Assembly (NCBI GenBank): GCA_030037705.1
Contig: JASHQE010000246.1
Location: 1 to 32,173, forward strand
Direction of reading: 5' to 3'
Origin: Acidobacteriaceae bacterium
GTDB lineage: Bacteria > Acidobacteriota > Terriglobia > Terriglobales > Acidobacteriaceae
DNA: 32,173 nt
This document shows positions 31,044 through 32,173 of the stretch, piece by piece (position 1 is the first letter of the stretch; the number at the start of each line of letters is the position of its first letter). A model generated the notes under the pieces. The model was not told the origin of the DNA. It ran no database searches and saw only the letters and a list, made by a program, of their open reading frames with translations. The translations under genes were made by a program, and so were the position numbers.

Positions 31044-32173
31044 TCAGTATCTGCGCGGGTAAGTGCGGGAAAGGCGATCGTGCCATGTAAGGCGGTCATC
31101 GTCAAAGATGGCCCAGGCAACACCAAGGCCGATCGGCAGCACCGATAAAAGCATCGCGACAAGACGGGCGTGGCGTTGGGCGCGGGTAGGTAGATCGCCT
31201 TCAAGCGTGCAGAGGCGGATGTGCGCGTATCGCATGCCGGGCGTGGCCTTGCCGAAGGTGAGGAAGCCTGCCTGATAGAGTACGCCGGCGGCGAGCAGGA
31301 TGAAGGCCGATCCTATTTCCATTGCATGTGCGCCGGGAAGCACAGCCACCCTGCTGGCCACCGCCATTGCGCCTCCCAGAAAGGCTCCGGTGACCAGCGC
31401 AATATCGACAACCACGGCCAGTGCACGGCGGCTCGCCGATGCCAGATAGAGGGGCGCACTCCGAGCTTCCGAGGCCGCTTCCTGAAGCGACCCGGGCTCG
31501 GGTTGCGCATCCAAGCGGATACCGGACCACTCAGGTCCGTCCCAGCCCGCCGCAGTGGCTCCCTTTGCGACAACCACCGACTCCGGCTCGATCGAAATGG
31601 CGCCGGGATCGACCTCGAAGATGCTCAACTGCGATCCCGGTTCTTCCCCTGCAAACGGAGCTTCAGCCAGCCGCGGGCGGACCTTGCGCGTGGCGACGAG
31701 TTCGCGGGGAAACTCGATGAGATTGGCGCAGATTGGCTGTGCTGGTTCAACCATCTCGAACTCTCGCACCGTAACGGCCGATCCATATTCCGGCCAGTGT
31801 TCCGGCCAGTCCTGCACGTCGGAGTCGAACCAATCCGCAGCGTGGCGGGCTCGAACCGCTGCGGATTCGGAGTGATGAGCGGGCAAATCCGGCTCCCATC
31901 GAACGGCAAACGACGGTTCCGATTCAGTTATCGAAGCATCGGCGGGATGAGCCGCGCGTGGCTGGACCCGCAGCTGGCCCGATTGCTCGGCGACCGCTCC
32001 CTCGTGACGATCAGACGCAGGCTCCACTGCTGCGGCAGCTTCGAGACTGTCCAGCACCGATTGCGCCGCCGCGTGCGCTTCTTGCGCAGCCCTGGATGCC
32101 GCCTCGGCAGCCAGCATGGCGGCGCGCGCTTCATTCGCCAGCATCTCGCTGTAGCTGGGCGCCTTCGCATAGC
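31044..32173 (-). CDS. RDD-family membrane protein with long variable N-terminus (5' end outside window)
   Basis: The frame is open to the window edge, and upstream of the first internal ATG (32144) it still encodes a plausible AYAKAPSYSE stretch, so the true start is probably beyond the window. The N-terminal ~220 visible residues are Ala/Glu-rich and low-complexity. The C-terminal ~135 residues hold the RDD domain: ASRRALAVVVDIALVTGAF, a second helix, GKATPGMRYAHIRL, and a final helix with WHDRLSRTYPRRY. RDD proteins are inner-membrane proteins of mostly unknown function; some are linked to ion homeostasis. The gene ends 32 bp from the convergent ROK gene. Confidence 0.8.
   Translation of the reverse strand, partial: YAKAPSYSEMLANEARAAMLAAEAASRAAQEAHAAAQSVLDSLEAAAAVEPASDRHEGAVAEQSGQLRVQPRAAHPADASITESEPSFAVRWEPDLPAHHSESAAVRARHAADWFDSDVQDWPEHWPEYGSAVTVREFEMVEPAQPICANLIEFPRELVATRKVRPRLAEAPFAGEEPGSQLSIFEVDPGAISIEPESVVVAKGATAAGWDGPEWSGIRLDAQPEPGSLQEAASEARSAPLYLASASRRALAVVVDIALVTGAFLGGAMAVASRVAVLPGAHAMEIGSAFILLAAGVLYQAGFLTFGKATPGMRYAHIRLCTLEGDLPTRAQRHARLVAMLLSVLPIGLGVAWAIFDDDRLTWHDRLSRTYPRRY

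Noticed and set aside
1..32173. CRISPR array, rRNA or prophage structural genes
   Set aside because: No regularly spaced short repeats, rRNA sequence or capsid/tail gene was found on either strand.

Overview
The window reads as a chromosomal segment of an acidobacterium, probably class Terriglobia. This is an inference from moderately high GC, the gene families present, and short hairpin-rich interspersed repeats of a kind common in that group; no rRNA is present to prove it. Most of it is ordinary core and accessory chromosome. The most interesting parts are regulatory and mobile sequences lying between the genes.

Region 1 (1-6253): a GlmS-like SIS sugar isomerase/deaminase, an MgtC-family membrane protein, a secreted CE15-type esterase, a YeiH-family exporter and its LysR regulator, all on the minus strand. 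Three copies of a miniature mobile element with terminal inverted repeats and two internal hairpins lie between them. One copy has a perfect 8-bp target duplication. Another supplies the stop codon of the SIS gene. Region 2 (6320-7124): tRNA-Leu(UAG), then two small XRE regulators; a G-quadruplex-capable tract precedes one of them.

Region 3 (7277-11767): an assimilatory sulfate operon, cysD-cysN-cysH followed by a TauE/SafE transporter. CysD and CysN make APS, and CysH, which has the [4Fe-4S] APS-reductase cysteine pattern, reduces it to sulfite. CysN carries a decayed APS-kinase domain with its P-loop deleted, consistent with a pathway that bypasses PAPS. Upstream of cysD is a 23-codon reading frame with four consecutive Cys codons. 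Its ATG lies exactly where transcription should start from a TATAAT box, so it looks like a leaderless polycysteine leader peptide that lets cysteine supply control the operon. A fourth miniature element is inserted at the -35 position of that promoter.

Region 4 (12018-14375): rsmA, an FtsX/MacB-like permease and a small overlapping single-TM protein. Region 5 (14475-16405): a compact Type II restriction-modification cassette made of a D12-class adenine methyltransferase, a convergent HNH nuclease, and a C-protein regulator with a recognisable C-box. A matching half-site precedes the methyltransferase. Region 6 (16504-18646): the yceD-rpmF-plsX operon plus a Trm112-like gene. Region 7 (18793-25899): an exopolysaccharide cluster with a GT4 transferase, a flippase, a polymerase-like membrane protein, a fused double GT2 transferase and a Wzz-type chain-length protein. 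Region 8 (25900-32173): a roughly 980-bp gene-poor stretch with strong hairpins, a secreted sorbosone-dehydrogenase-like propeller, soluble transhydrogenase, a degenerate ROK protein, and a partial RDD membrane protein running off the right edge.
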